DNA of 64,000 nt from CALMFG01 sp963666035 (GTDB taxonomy: Bacteria; Bacillota; Clostridia; Christensenellales; CALMFG01), in the NCBI GenBank assembly GCA_963666035.2, contig CAXXJI010000019.1, positions 186,001-250,000 of the forward strand, read 5' to 3'. The notes below the pieces were generated by a model. That model had not been told where the DNA came from. It was given only the letters and a program-made list of their open reading frames with translations, and ran no database searches. Position 1 is the first letter of the stretch; the number at the start of each line of letters is the position of its first letter. Shown here piece after piece: positions 35,619 through 43,483 of the stretch. The position numbers and the translations under genes were made by a program.

Positions 35619-36623
35619 ATGACAATGCCAGTACAAAAATTCGAGAAACCGAACAAGACAATACAGTGTATACGTATGCTTAAGATATTGAAAGCGAAGA
35701 AGTATGTTAAAAAGGATGAAATCGCATATCTATTAGGGGAGCAGACCTCGAGAAACATCAATAACTATAAGAACACGCTTTATGATGCAGGGTACCCGAT
35801 TGCATTTAAATCAGGGAAATATGGTGGCTATTATCTGGAATATGATGCGATGTTACCGAGCAAAAAACTCAATGATGATGAAATAAACGCATTACGGGAT
35901 GCCTATTCCTATTTACTGAAAGACAGTAATGTGCCCAACAAAAGAGTTGTTCTGGACTGCATAGGCAATTTGATGCTGGGCAACGAAAGCAGTTTAACCG
36001 ATCAGGAGCTATCGGTATTCGGCCACTTTCCACTGTCTATGCCGCATGATGAAATTGAGAAGAGATACTATCTGCTGCAAACAGCCATAGATGCAAAGAA
36101 GAAGGTGAAGATTCTATATAAAGGATATAACAATGACAATTATAAAGTGATTCACCCTTATAAGCTCTTTAAGTTTACCAATTGGCACGTATTTGGTTTA
36201 GACGAAACGGCAAACCGTGATGCGTTTCTGTTTAATAAGTTCAAACTGCACCGAATAAAAAGCATAGAGGTACTGGACGAAAACTATACGGTTCCCTTTA
36301 GCTATCATGAAAAAGACCATTTTGATACGGTTGGGTTGAAAGATGAAGAGATTATCCATGTTAAACTAAAAATATTTGGCAATGTTGGCAGAACCCTTGA
36401 TGAGAAGATTTATGGCGAGAACCAATTCATTCAATGTTTAAATAAACGTAAGCATATTTACCTGTTTGAAGCCGATATGAAAAACAGACTGGTTGTTTTA
36501 AAATTCATCCTGTCGTTTGGCTCCAAGTGCGAGGTTATTGAGCCCATCGATATGCGCAATCAAATCATATATGATGCAAAAAAGACCATTGAATACTACA
36601 ATCAAACCAAAAAATCAAATTAA
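35619..36623 (+). CDS. WYL-domain transcriptional regulator of the RNA-repair island
   Basis: About 334 residues. The N-terminal winged HTH (KTIQCIRMLKILKAKKYVKK, LLGEQTSRNINNYKNTLYDA, GYYL) is of the DeoR/HTH_11 type. Residues about 155-235 form a WYL-like sensor domain (IDAKKKVKILYKGY, TNWHVFGLDETANRDAFLFN, KLHRIKSI), with a WCX-like C-terminal region after it. WYL domains often sense nucleic acids or nucleotides and control stress or defence operons. It is encoded 74 bp before rtcB on the same strand and is its most likely regulator; in other bacteria RtcR, a sigma-54 activator, plays that part. ATG 35619 is chosen for its AAGGA site; TTG 35613 is in frame. Confidence 0.88.
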   Translation: MTMPVQKFEKPNKTIQCIRMLKILKAKKYVKKDEIAYLLGEQTSRNINNYKNTLYDAGYPIAFKSGKYGGYYLEYDAMLPSKKLNDDEINALRDAYSYLLKDSNVPNKRVVLDCIGNLMLGNESSLTDQELSVFGHFPLSMPHDEIEKRYYLLQTAIDAKKKVKILYKGYNNDNYKVIHPYKLFKFTNWHVFGLDETANRDAFLFNKFKLHRIKSIEVLDENYTVPFSYHEKDHFDTVGLKDEEIIHVKLKIFGNVGRTLDEKIYGENQFIQCLNKRKHIYLFEADMKNRLVVLKFILSFGSKCEVIEPIDMRNQIIYDAKKTIEYYNQTKKSN

Positions 36624-36643
36624 ACTTATTTACTGAACAATCT

Positions 36644-36677
36644 TTATGTAACAATAGGGCTTATCATAGCCACATAA
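36644..36677. promoter_or_regulatory. Candidate operator before rtcB
   Basis: TTATGT at 36644-36649 and ACATAA at 36672-36677 form perfect inverted arms with 22 bp between them, inside the 74-bp gap between the WYL gene and rtcB. It could bind the WYL regulator. No strong -10/-35 pair was recognised. Confidence 0.3.
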
Positions 36678-36697
36678 ACATAAAGAGAGGGACGAAA

Positions 36698-37918
36698 ATG
36701 ATTATTAAAGGCAAGTACAACCGGGCGGTTGTATACACCGATGTCATAGAAGACGGGGCTGTTGATCAAATAAAAGAATTATGTGATGCTGAGCCTTTTA
36801 AGGATGCCAAGATTAGAATTATGCCGGATGTGCACCAAGGCAAAGGCTGTGTCATTGGGTTTACGGCCGATTTGCAGGACAAGGTGATACCAAACATTGT
36901 CGGCGTTGATATTGGATGCGGGATGCTAACCGTTATGCTTGGCCAAGCAGACATCGACTTTAAAAAGCTTGATGAGTTTATTTATCAAAAAATACCGCAC
37001 GGCAGAAAGATATACGAGCATAAAATGATTGACTTTATGGATGAACTCGCTAGCTTAAGCATGCTTAAAGATGCGAGGGACAGCTTAAAGAAATGGAATC
37101 GGGCAATTGGCACTTTGGGCGGAGGCAACCACTTTATCGAAATTAATGTGGATGAAAAAGATAATAAGTATCTTGTAATTCATTCGGGCTCAAGAAACTT
37201 GGGTCACGCGGTCGCCACACATTATCAGCATAAAGCCATTGGGTATCACTCGGGTTATGGTGAGGAATTTTTAGCAAAACGCGCAGAGATTATTGAGACC
37301 TTTGTACAGCAAGGCAGGCGAAAAGAAATACAAACCGAACTTGAAACTTTAAAAGGCAAGTATCGGGCTGAACTGACACTACCACGAGACTTGTGTTACT
37401 TGCAAGGGGACATGCGCGATGCGTATTTGCACGATATGGCTATATGCCAGAGATTTGCGAATCTCAATCGAGAAGTGATGGCAAAGAGCATCACCGAGCA
37501 TCTATATGGGCATAGTGATTTTGAAGCTTTCCAAACCGTCCATAATTATATCGATTTTGAGGACAATATTGTTCGAAAAGGTGCTATAAAGGCGGCCCAA
37601 AACCAGCAGGTTCTGATACCTATCAATATGCGCGATGGTTCAATTTTCGCTGTCGGCAAGGGCAATGCAGACTGGAACTGCTCTGCACCGCATGGCGCGG
37701 GTCGGTTGATGTCCAGAACAAAAGCATTTGAGTTGTTGGCATTTGACGAGTTCGAAAAAGAGATGCAGGGAATTTATACGACATCGGTAACGCCAAAAAC
37801 CATAGATGAATCGCCGATGGCCTATAAATCAATTGATGACATCATAAGCAATATTGAAGAGACGGTTGAAATTAAAGCAATTTTGAAGCCGGTCTATAAT
37901 TTTAAATCCCAAAACTAA
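36698..37918 (+). CDS. rtcB: RNA-splicing ligase RtcB
   Basis: This 406-residue protein matches the length and motifs of RtcB, the GTP- and Mn-dependent ligase that joins 2',3'-cyclic-phosphate (or 3'-phosphate) RNA ends to 5'-OH ends. Visible motifs are IVGVDIGCGM (metal-binding Asp and Cys), GTLGGGNHFIEI, VIHSGSRNLGHAVA (metal-binding His) and APHGAGRLMSR, whose His accepts GMP. All key residues are present. It has a GAGAGGGACG ribosome site and is followed by about 310 bp of RNA-structured intergenic DNA and then the Ro-like gene, which places it in an RNA-repair operon. No rtcA or archease gene is nearby. Confidence 0.96.
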   Translation: MIIKGKYNRAVVYTDVIEDGAVDQIKELCDAEPFKDAKIRIMPDVHQGKGCVIGFTADLQDKVIPNIVGVDIGCGMLTVMLGQADIDFKKLDEFIYQKIPHGRKIYEHKMIDFMDELASLSMLKDARDSLKKWNRAIGTLGGGNHFIEINVDEKDNKYLVIHSGSRNLGHAVATHYQHKAIGYHSGYGEEFLAKRAEIIETFVQQGRRKEIQTELETLKGKYRAELTLPRDLCYLQGDMRDAYLHDMAICQRFANLNREVMAKSITEHLYGHSDFEAFQTVHNYIDFEDNIVRKGAIKAAQNQQVLIPINMRDGSIFAVGKGNADWNCSAPHGAGRLMSRTKAFELLAFDEFEKEMQGIYTTSVTPKTIDESPMAYKSIDDIISNIEETVEIKAILKPVYNFKSQN

Positions 37919-37932
37919 ATAATACGTTTAAA

Positions 37933-37976
37933 GGCACGGATTAGTATTTTTCATCACTGAAGTGGATTCATGTGCC
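37933..37976 (+). ncRNA. Stem-loop element upstream of the tRNA-like RNAs
   Basis: GGCAC (37933-37937) pairs with GTGCC (37972-37976), enclosing a second short stem (ATCAC with GTGGAT, one bulge). It starts 14 bp after the rtcB stop and may be a 3' end or processing signal, or part of the adjacent RNA. It has no T-arm motif. Confidence 0.4.
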
Positions 37977-37986
37977 GATAAAATTT

Positions 37987-38091
37987 TGGTGAGGAAAAGT
38001 ATCTTGATAAAGATACATTCAGCCACAATTACGGTTAATCATATCTTTGGGTAACCAGGATATCACGTGGTTCGAGCCCACAACCTCACCA
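37987..38091 (+). ncRNA. tRNA-like / Y-RNA-like RNA 1
   Basis: A perfect 8-bp closing stem, TGGTGAGG with CCTCACCA, encloses about 90 nt. Next to the 3' strand is a T-arm-like hairpin, GTGG-TTCGAGC-CCAC, whose loop obeys the tRNA TTCRANY rule. On the 5' side, in the D-arm position, is GTATCTT-GATA-AAGATAC (7 bp). A third hairpin, GGTTA with TAACC (38033-38056), takes the place of an anticodon arm. No normal anticodon stem-loop is present, so it is not a decoding tRNA. Its place between rtcB and a Ro-like gene suggests a YrlA-type Y RNA or a repair substrate. Confidence 0.65.
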
Positions 38092-38097
38092 TCATAT

Positions 38098-38213
38098 GGG
38101 CAGTGTAGCTCAGTTGGAAGAGCACTAATAGAAATATATCTAGGATTAGATATTAACAGCAAAACACTATGTCTTAGCTGTCGCAAGTTCGAGCCTTGCC
38201 ACTGCCCTTTTTT
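38098..38213 (+). ncRNA. tRNA-like / Y-RNA-like RNA 2 with replaced anticodon arm
   Basis: The tRNA body is striking. An 8-bp acceptor GGGCAGTG/CACTGCCC is followed by the TA spacer, a canonical D-arm GCTC-AGTTGGAA-GAGC, and a canonical T-arm GCAAG-TTCGAGC-CTTGC. The anticodon and variable region is replaced by about 59 nt (38124-38182) that can form ATATCT/AGATAT and ACAGC/GCTGT hairpins. The RNA ends with a T6 run right after the acceptor stem. There is no encoded CCA. The Ro-like gene's ribosome site starts 8 bp later. This organisation is what is known for bacterial Y RNAs (YrlA), whose one end mimics tRNA. Confidence 0.75.
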
Positions 38214-38230
38214 AAAAAATGGAGGACAAC

Positions 38231-39685
38231 ATGAATTTTAATGATGCGTTAAAGAAAAACGCAAATACAGTTAGAACACAGAATGGTGCAAAAGCACAAA
38301 AGACTACCAACAGCTCCTTGGTTGATTTATATGGAACCATTGGTGCCATGAGAAACAGGCAAACGGCAGATATTGAGCGCATGTTCAGTCAGGCTTTTGC
38401 GGAAGAAAGACTGCTTGCTATGAAGCTGCTTTTTTATGCGCGGGATATTCGAGGCGGTTTAGGCGAACGACGGACTGCAAGAGCCATCTATTTGTTTTTG
38501 GCCAACCTGTATCCGGAGGTGTTAAAACAGAACTTAGAATTAGTCAGCGACTTTGGCCGATGGGATGACCTGCTCATTTTTTTGGGCACGAAGTTAAAGG
38601 ACGATGTCGTAGAACTGATACAAAAGCAATTAGCGTGGGATATGGATGCGGAAGCGCCGTCTTTGCTAGCAAAGTGGCTGCCAAGTAACAATACATCCAG
38701 CTTTGAATCCAGAAAGCAGGCGCAGATATTGCAAAAGGAATTGCACCTGACCGCTAAGCAATATCGACAAATGCTCTCGCAATTACGGAAGAAGATTGAT
38801 GTGGTAGAAAGGAATATGGCCGGTAAGGAATGGGGCAAGATTGATTATCAGTGTGTACCATCAAGGGCTATGAATATCTACAGAAAGGCTTTTTTGGCAA
38901 ACGACGAGCAGCGATTTAATGATTATATTGAAAAGGTGAAGGCAGGAGAAAAGAAGATACATGCTACTACGCTTTACCCTTACGATATTGTTGAGAAGAT
39001 ACTATATAGGCAATTTGACCAAACGTATGATGTTCTGGAACAGCAGTGGAACAACCTGCCGGATTTTATCGAAAGAGATACCGATAACATATTGGTTATG
39101 GCCGATGTATCAGGGTCTATGTATGGTCGCCCAATGGCAACATCAATCGGGCTTGCAATCTATTTTGCACAAAGGTCCAAGGGAGTTTTCGCCAATCATT
39201 TTATGACGTTTAGCCAAACCCCATCGATTATCAAAATTGTAGGTAACACTTTGTACGAAAAAGTAAAGATGGTAATGGGCAGCCCATGGGGAATGAATAC
39301 CGACTTTGAAAAAGCTTTGTATTTGATTTTAGATACAGCGGTTACAAATCATGCGACGCAAGAAGACTTGCCGAAGACACTGATTGTGGTATCGGACATG
39401 CAGTTTGACCAAAGCAGACAAGAGACAAATAGCAATTGGACATTTTATAGAGAAACAAAAGAAATGTATAGACAATATGGTTACACGATACCAGAGATTG
39501 TTTTTTGGAATGTCAACAGTATGTCTGACGTTTTTCAAGCATCGCACGATTATGAGGGGGTTAAGATAGCAAGTGGTCAATCCCCAGTGGTGTTTAGATC
39601 CATATTGAACAGCAAAGCATTTACAACTTATGACTTTATGTTGGAAGTATTGAACGATGAAAGATATGATTGCGTAACGGTATGA
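38231..39685 (+). CDS. Ro60/TROVE-like protein with vWA domain (DUF2828-type)
   Basis: About 484 residues. The N-terminal two thirds are helical repeats (LLAMKLLFYARDIRGGLGERR, LVSDFGRWDDLLIF) like the HEAT-type ring of Ro/TROVE and DUF2828 proteins. The C-terminal third is a von Willebrand A fold with an intact MIDAS motif, VMADVSGSMYG. Ro proteins bind misfolded RNAs and Y RNAs; in bacteria Rsr works with YrlA RNA and exonucleases and is often next to rtc genes. Here the gene follows rtcB and two tRNA-like RNAs. ATG 38231 is favoured because GGAGG lies 5 nt upstream. Confidence 0.85.
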   Translation: MNFNDALKKNANTVRTQNGAKAQKTTNSSLVDLYGTIGAMRNRQTADIERMFSQAFAEERLLAMKLLFYARDIRGGLGERRTARAIYLFLANLYPEVLKQNLELVSDFGRWDDLLIFLGTKLKDDVVELIQKQLAWDMDAEAPSLLAKWLPSNNTSSFESRKQAQILQKELHLTAKQYRQMLSQLRKKIDVVERNMAGKEWGKIDYQCVPSRAMNIYRKAFLANDEQRFNDYIEKVKAGEKKIHATTLYPYDIVEKILYRQFDQTYDVLEQQWNNLPDFIERDTDNILVMADVSGSMYGRPMATSIGLAIYFAQRSKGVFANHFMTFSQTPSIIKIVGNTLYEKVKMVMGSPWGMNTDFEKALYLILDTAVTNHATQEDLPKTLIVVSDMQFDQSRQETNSNWTFYRETKEMYRQYGYTIPEIVFWNVNSMSDVFQASHDYEGVKIASGQSPVVFRSILNSKAFTTYDFMLEVLNDERYDCVTV

Positions 39686-39704
39686 GTGAGCAGTAAAATT
39701 TAAA

Positions 39705-39758
39705 CGGGTATATGCAAAATTGGTACGCTTTATTAGAGCGACTAATAGCAGGTACCCG
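39705..39758 (+). ncRNA. Small tRNA-like or terminator-like structure after the Ro-like gene
   Basis: CGGGTA pairs with TACCCG, enclosing GCAAAATTGGTACGC, which looks like a tRNA-Leu D-arm, and a strong hairpin TATTAG-AGCGA-CTAATA. A T-arm is lacking. It could be a degenerate tRNA fragment, a third small RNA of the locus, or an imperfect transcript end (TTTAATATTTT follows). Confidence 0.4.
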
Positions 39759-39785
39759 CTTTAATATTTTGAGCGTGTCATTTTC

Positions 39786-40053
39786 GGTTTTGGTGCAAAA
39801 AGCATTGAAAGTCAGACCGTTAGCCAAATGGTCACTAGTTTCTATGCTTCTTCGCTCATTACCTTGTTAATGAATCGTACTTCAGAACGGACACATCGAA
39901 TCGCTTCGACCTGCCCTTTATGAACCATATGCATAATTTCTATTCCTGAAATTGTTCTTGTTGCTGTCTCTATGCTTTTGAAGCCGAGCATTGCCTTCGT
40001 CTTCTTTTTGATGAATCGATGATCCTGTTCAATGATGCTATTCAGGTACTGTC
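39786..40053 (-). mobile_element. IS6-family element, partial (right border of the island, inverted)
   Basis: Starts with GGTTTTGGTGCAAAAAGCAT and continues 40-odd bases that match the right end of the element at 34720-35535 in reverse orientation. It encodes on the minus strand the transposase C-terminal part (QYLNSIIEQDHRFIKKKTKA to MSEEA, 39842-40053). The rest is replaced by the rve-type element that begins exactly at 40054. Confidence 0.8.
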
Positions 40054-41460
40054 TGTCGACCTCAAAAATAAAACCTTGCTGCATTTTGATCAACATTTCA
40101 ATTGCCCATTTGATAAATTTGGTTTATTCTTGGTGCATCAATTCAAAGAAGCCCCTGCCTAAAATGCTAAAGCGCTCGAAAATAATTATATCATATTTAA
40201 AAGAATCAATATCCACAATTAAACAATATATTATTCTAAAAGCATTAACTGACGACGAGAAAACGATTCAAATACTGGCTTTGACAAAAGAGATTCAAGA
40301 CCTTAAATTACAAATGCAGAAACAGGATATTCCAAAACCTCAAGCCTCGATCGCATATAAGCAGTTCTGGTCTTTTCTTATTAAATATCATCCCGATTGA
40401 GGGGTATTTTATTCTAGATTTCAACCAGAAACTCTGAAAAATGGCGTGATAAAAAGTTTTAAGAATCATTGGTATAGGCTTTCTAAAAAACCTGGCAGGC
40501 CTAAGTCTAATGATGATAAATTCGCTTTAATAAAGCAGATCATAAAAGAAAATCCTCATTTCTCTGCATAAAAAATTGTCGAGATGTTAAAAGACATGGG
40601 CGTTATTGATTGCCCTTGCGCCAACTCCATAAGGAGACGATTTCCTCAGCTCAGAACACCACCGTCCGAGAGACAGAAGCAATCCTGGGCAACATTCATA
40701 AAAAATCATTTCAAGGATATTTGGGCTATGGATTACTTTGTTACTTATGATTTGAAATTCAAGCTTTTGTTTGTACTTGTTATCATTAATCATTCAAACA
40801 GAAAAATCAAGCACAGTGCCGTGACCAAAAACCCTAGCACAGTCTGGTTAAAACAACAGATTAGGAATGCCATGCCATTTGATCATAAACCCAAATACTT
40901 AATCCATGACAATGATAAAGCATTTGTAGGCAAAGATTTTCAATCTTTTTTGTCATCCTTTGGAGTATCATCCAAAAGAACAGCTTACCGCTCTCCATGG
41001 CAGAGCGGTATTTGCGAAAGAACTGTTGGAACTATTAGAAATGAGATTCTACATTATATTGTTCCAATTAGCGATAGACATCTTCAAAAAATGCTTAACG
41101 GGTACATTCATAAATTTTACAATACCCACCGCACGCATCAGGGCATCGATTGTAAGACTCCGCTACCTCATGAAATTCTAGAGCCAATCACATTGAAGGA
41201 AACTGTTCTAAATTCAACTCCTATTTTAGGTGGGTTGTATCATACATATACGAGAGCAGCTTAGTTTATTTATTGAAACATCATTTCAAAAAACATGTAT
41301 TTTTGTTGTTCGCAGATTTCCTAATAAGATATTTTGCTTAATATCTTGATTCTTGTTTTAAGAAAAATGCCGGATCTTCTTTCAAAATAGTTGCTGAGAA
41401 TAAACATTATCTTCAGATTTGGTTGCGTTTTCGCCATCATTTTAATTTTTGCGGTCGACA
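40054..41460 (+). mobile_element. rve-integrase insertion sequence (copy 2), full length, inactive
   Basis: 1,407 bp bounded by inverted repeats: left TGTCGACCTCAAAAATAAAA and right (complement) TGTCGACCGCAAAAATTAAA. It is inserted in the IS6 transposase gene, whose other part is missing, so a deletion accompanied or followed insertion. No target-site duplication is visible. The right 600 bp match copy 1 at 2795-3423. Confidence 0.8.
40164..41264 (+). pseudogene. rve-type transposase with two nonsense codons
   Basis: One continuous frame of 366 codons interrupted by TGA (40398-40400) and TAA (40570-40572), both explicable as C-to-T changes. An N-terminal HTH-like part (coiled segment IQDLKLQMQKQ and the KKPGRPK basic stretch) precedes the integrase core: IWAMDYFVTYDLKFK (first Asp), YLIHDNDKAFVG (second Asp), GICERTVGTIRNE (Glu) and THRTHQGIDCKTPLPHE. 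It belongs to IS481/IS3-like enzymes. It could be functional only with readthrough. Confidence 0.8.
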
Positions 41461-41506
41461 CCCTATCTCTGCCTTCTCTATTCTCGAATTATTTAGGGAA
41501 ATAGCT

Positions 41507-41934
41507 TTACATTTTTTCAAACCACGCATCGTCCACAAAGTTCCCCCACGTGATATTTATTTCACAATATGAAATATTTAGAACTATCGGCCGTTTTCTC
41601 CCAACCACCAATATTTCAATTTCGTTATCTTTGATTTTTTCTAATGAATTGATTCCCCATTTATTATCTCTTCCAATGGTTCAGAAAACTCTTCTGCTTT
41701 CAAAGCATACTTGTTTCCCTCCGCCATATGCTCAGTAATGTTTTCAATTTTATATCCATATAACAAGAGTTTAGCATCGTCTGTTTTTCTTGCGACATCT
41801 GTTGCATTTAGTGGGTTTACTTTCAATACATCAACATGACTAAGTAAAAAGCAGAAATAACTTTCTGTTATCTCAATACCATTTATTACACAATCATGAA
41901 ACGCAATATCTTCAACATTTTTTGTCTTTTTCAT
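41507..41934 (-). pseudogene. Hypothetical protein gene, frameshifted
   Basis: The first frame (41641-41934) gives 97 residues, KKTKNVEDIAFHDCVINGIE and onward, then stops. Shifting frame at that point gives about 45 further residues of good coding quality (SLEKIKDNEIEILVVGRKRP, NITWGNFVDDAWFEKM) with a stop at 41507. The intact ancestor would be about 142 residues. The product looks like a small soluble beta-rich protein of unknown family. Alternatively the 97-residue form could be natural. Confidence 0.5.
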
Positions 41935-41995
41935 CTGTCCTCAAATACTTCTATTCCATCTCATCAGAAAACCATTCAACAAATACGGTCTCATA

Positions 41996-42051
41996 GGAGC
42001 AGTTTCGTGTTTGCGCAATAATTGATATCATTCTACCATATTTTACATATA
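41996..42051. repeat. 56-bp dispersed repeat, copy B
   Basis: Begins AGGAGCAGTTTCGTGTTT and matches copy A at 34621-34676 in the same orientation, with about seven differences. Similarity fades after TATTTTACATAT. It is located upstream of the frameshifted minus-strand gene. Confidence 0.6.
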
Positions 42052-42148
42052 AATTGACAAAATCTCCTCATAAAAAGATGGTGAGGGTAGTCTCTCCCCC
42101 GCCCCAGAATCAAGCTTCTCATGTTACGTTTATTCAGTTGTATTCTTT

Positions 42149-43333
42149 TTAGGTTGTGTTCAGAAATGCAATTGTTTTTCTATCTGTTTGGTATAACCCT
42201 CTGTGCAACAATCTGATTAATTCTATCTGTATTGGCACATGGTTTTTAAGGCGCCGCGTTTTGAATAATTGAAAAAGATTGGAAGCGATAAACATCAAAT
42301 ACAGTATTGCTTCAACCGCATTGCCGCCATGCACAAAACAATGGCTCAGGCTCGCGTGGTTTTTCAGATTGTTAAATACCCGGTTCTCGATATTCCAACG
42401 CGCTTTCATTATTCTGTATATAGTCTTTATGCTCATTTCAATTGCCGTCGTGACAATCAGGACCTGCGATCGTTCACCATTGCTTTTCCGCTTTGCAAAT
42501 TTAACATAGCGCAGCGGCGCTTCGACGCCGTCCATATAGAACTCAGATTCAAAGGATGTGATTTCAAATTGTCCATCATGCCAATGCTTATTCGGATGCT
42601 TCGTGTTTGTTTCTTTCTTAACTTTACGGATCGCCAAATTATAATTGTCTTTAACTCTTATAACTGCATCGATGTTCAGATTCAAACATTCGTTCAGGAA
42701 GATCGAATTGCATGCAAATGCATCATAGGTAATGACATCAACAAACCCTTTATGGGCAGAAACCGCTTTGTTTAGAAGTCTTTTGGCGGCGATCAACTCA
42801 CCTTCTCCGGTATCATTGGCTTGTTTTCGGTGCTTAATCATCTCATAATCTATCAACAGATTTGCACCATTCCCAATCAATGACATGACGGTACAGGCAT
42901 GTGCGTAATAAGTCTTCCTGCGTTTTTTGGTATAAATACAATCATCACAAGAAGGTTTTCTGATGTTGAAAAGGTTGGTTATATCGATTGTAGCTACGGT
43001 ATACCCGTCAATTGTTCCTTCTTTATATACTTTGTTTCTGACAGCTTTCCGCACAATTTTCTGATTAATCCGGCGTAGCATATTTAGATTGATGGACTTT
43101 AGAGAACTTCTAATGGCATCAATCTTTGGTACTTTATCTCTACGTGCGTAAATGTTGTTAAATTCTCCGGCTTTAATCATGAAATTCAGCTGATTGAAAC
43201 TTCTTATCCTTAGCAGGAATCCGACTAAAATCAGTGAAATGATCTGTGATGTTTTATACGTTGGATTTAAACGATTATCGGTTATTTGCTCAATTTGCCT
43301 GTCGATGTGATACACGTTTTTCATGTATGTCAT
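42149..43333 (-). CDS. Transposase of IS4-like (DDE_Tnp_1) type
   Basis: About 394 residues, apparently full length. The DDE core is visible: Asp in TVATIDITNLFNIRK, Asp in VDVITYDAFACNSIFL, and the Y-R-E box IYRIMKARWNIENRVFNNLK. A CDDC-like pair precedes KRRKTYYAHAC. ATG 43333 is used; TTG 43339 and ATG 43324 are in frame. No convincing terminal inverted repeats were found by eye, so element borders are not given. The gene is intact and could be active. Confidence 0.8.
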   Translation of the reverse strand: MTYMKNVYHIDRQIEQITDNRLNPTYKTSQIISLILVGFLLRIRSFNQLNFMIKAGEFNNIYARRDKVPKIDAIRSSLKSINLNMLRRINQKIVRKAVRNKVYKEGTIDGYTVATIDITNLFNIRKPSCDDCIYTKKRRKTYYAHACTVMSLIGNGANLLIDYEMIKHRKQANDTGEGELIAAKRLLNKAVSAHKGFVDVITYDAFACNSIFLNECLNLNIDAVIRVKDNYNLAIRKVKKETNTKHPNKHWHDGQFEITSFESEFYMDGVEAPLRYVKFAKRKSNGERSQVLIVTTAIEMSIKTIYRIMKARWNIENRVFNNLKNHASLSHCFVHGGNAVEAILYLMFIASNLFQLFKTRRLKNHVPIQIELIRLLHRGLYQTDRKTIAFLNTT

Positions 43334-43438
43334 ACCCAACGGGGCAAGCTTTCATCTTTACAAAGTAATTGTCTCTTAAATTCATTCGATAATCATACCA
43401 TAAGCTTGAAACCTTAAAAACTGCGAATTTGCTACATC

Positions 43439-43466
43439 AAAAAAGGCACTGAAAAGTGCCTTTTTC
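43439..43466. terminator. Bidirectional hairpin terminator
   Basis: AAAAAAGGCACT-GAAA-AGTGCCTTTTTC is a strong short stem with A-run and T-run, able to stop transcripts from either side. It lies between the transposase and the recombinase relic. Confidence 0.75.
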
Positions 43467-43483
43467 TGCGGGTTTTTAAGGTT

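Noticed and set aside
38098..38207. tRNA-like RNA 2 as an ordinary tRNA gene
   Set aside because: No 5-bp anticodon stem with a 7-nt loop fits between the D- and T-arms; about 59 nt of unrelated sequence is present. An intron-containing tRNA is kept as an alternative in the findings.
38047..38241. 64-codon plus-strand frame over the tRNA-like RNAs
   Set aside because: It lacks a ribosome site and runs through perfect RNA stems; the RNA interpretation is far stronger.
42090..43370. Similar AAGCTT-containing stretches on both sides of the IS4-like transposase gene as terminal repeats
   Set aside because: The similarity is in direct, not inverted, orientation and is short; element ends cannot be fixed.
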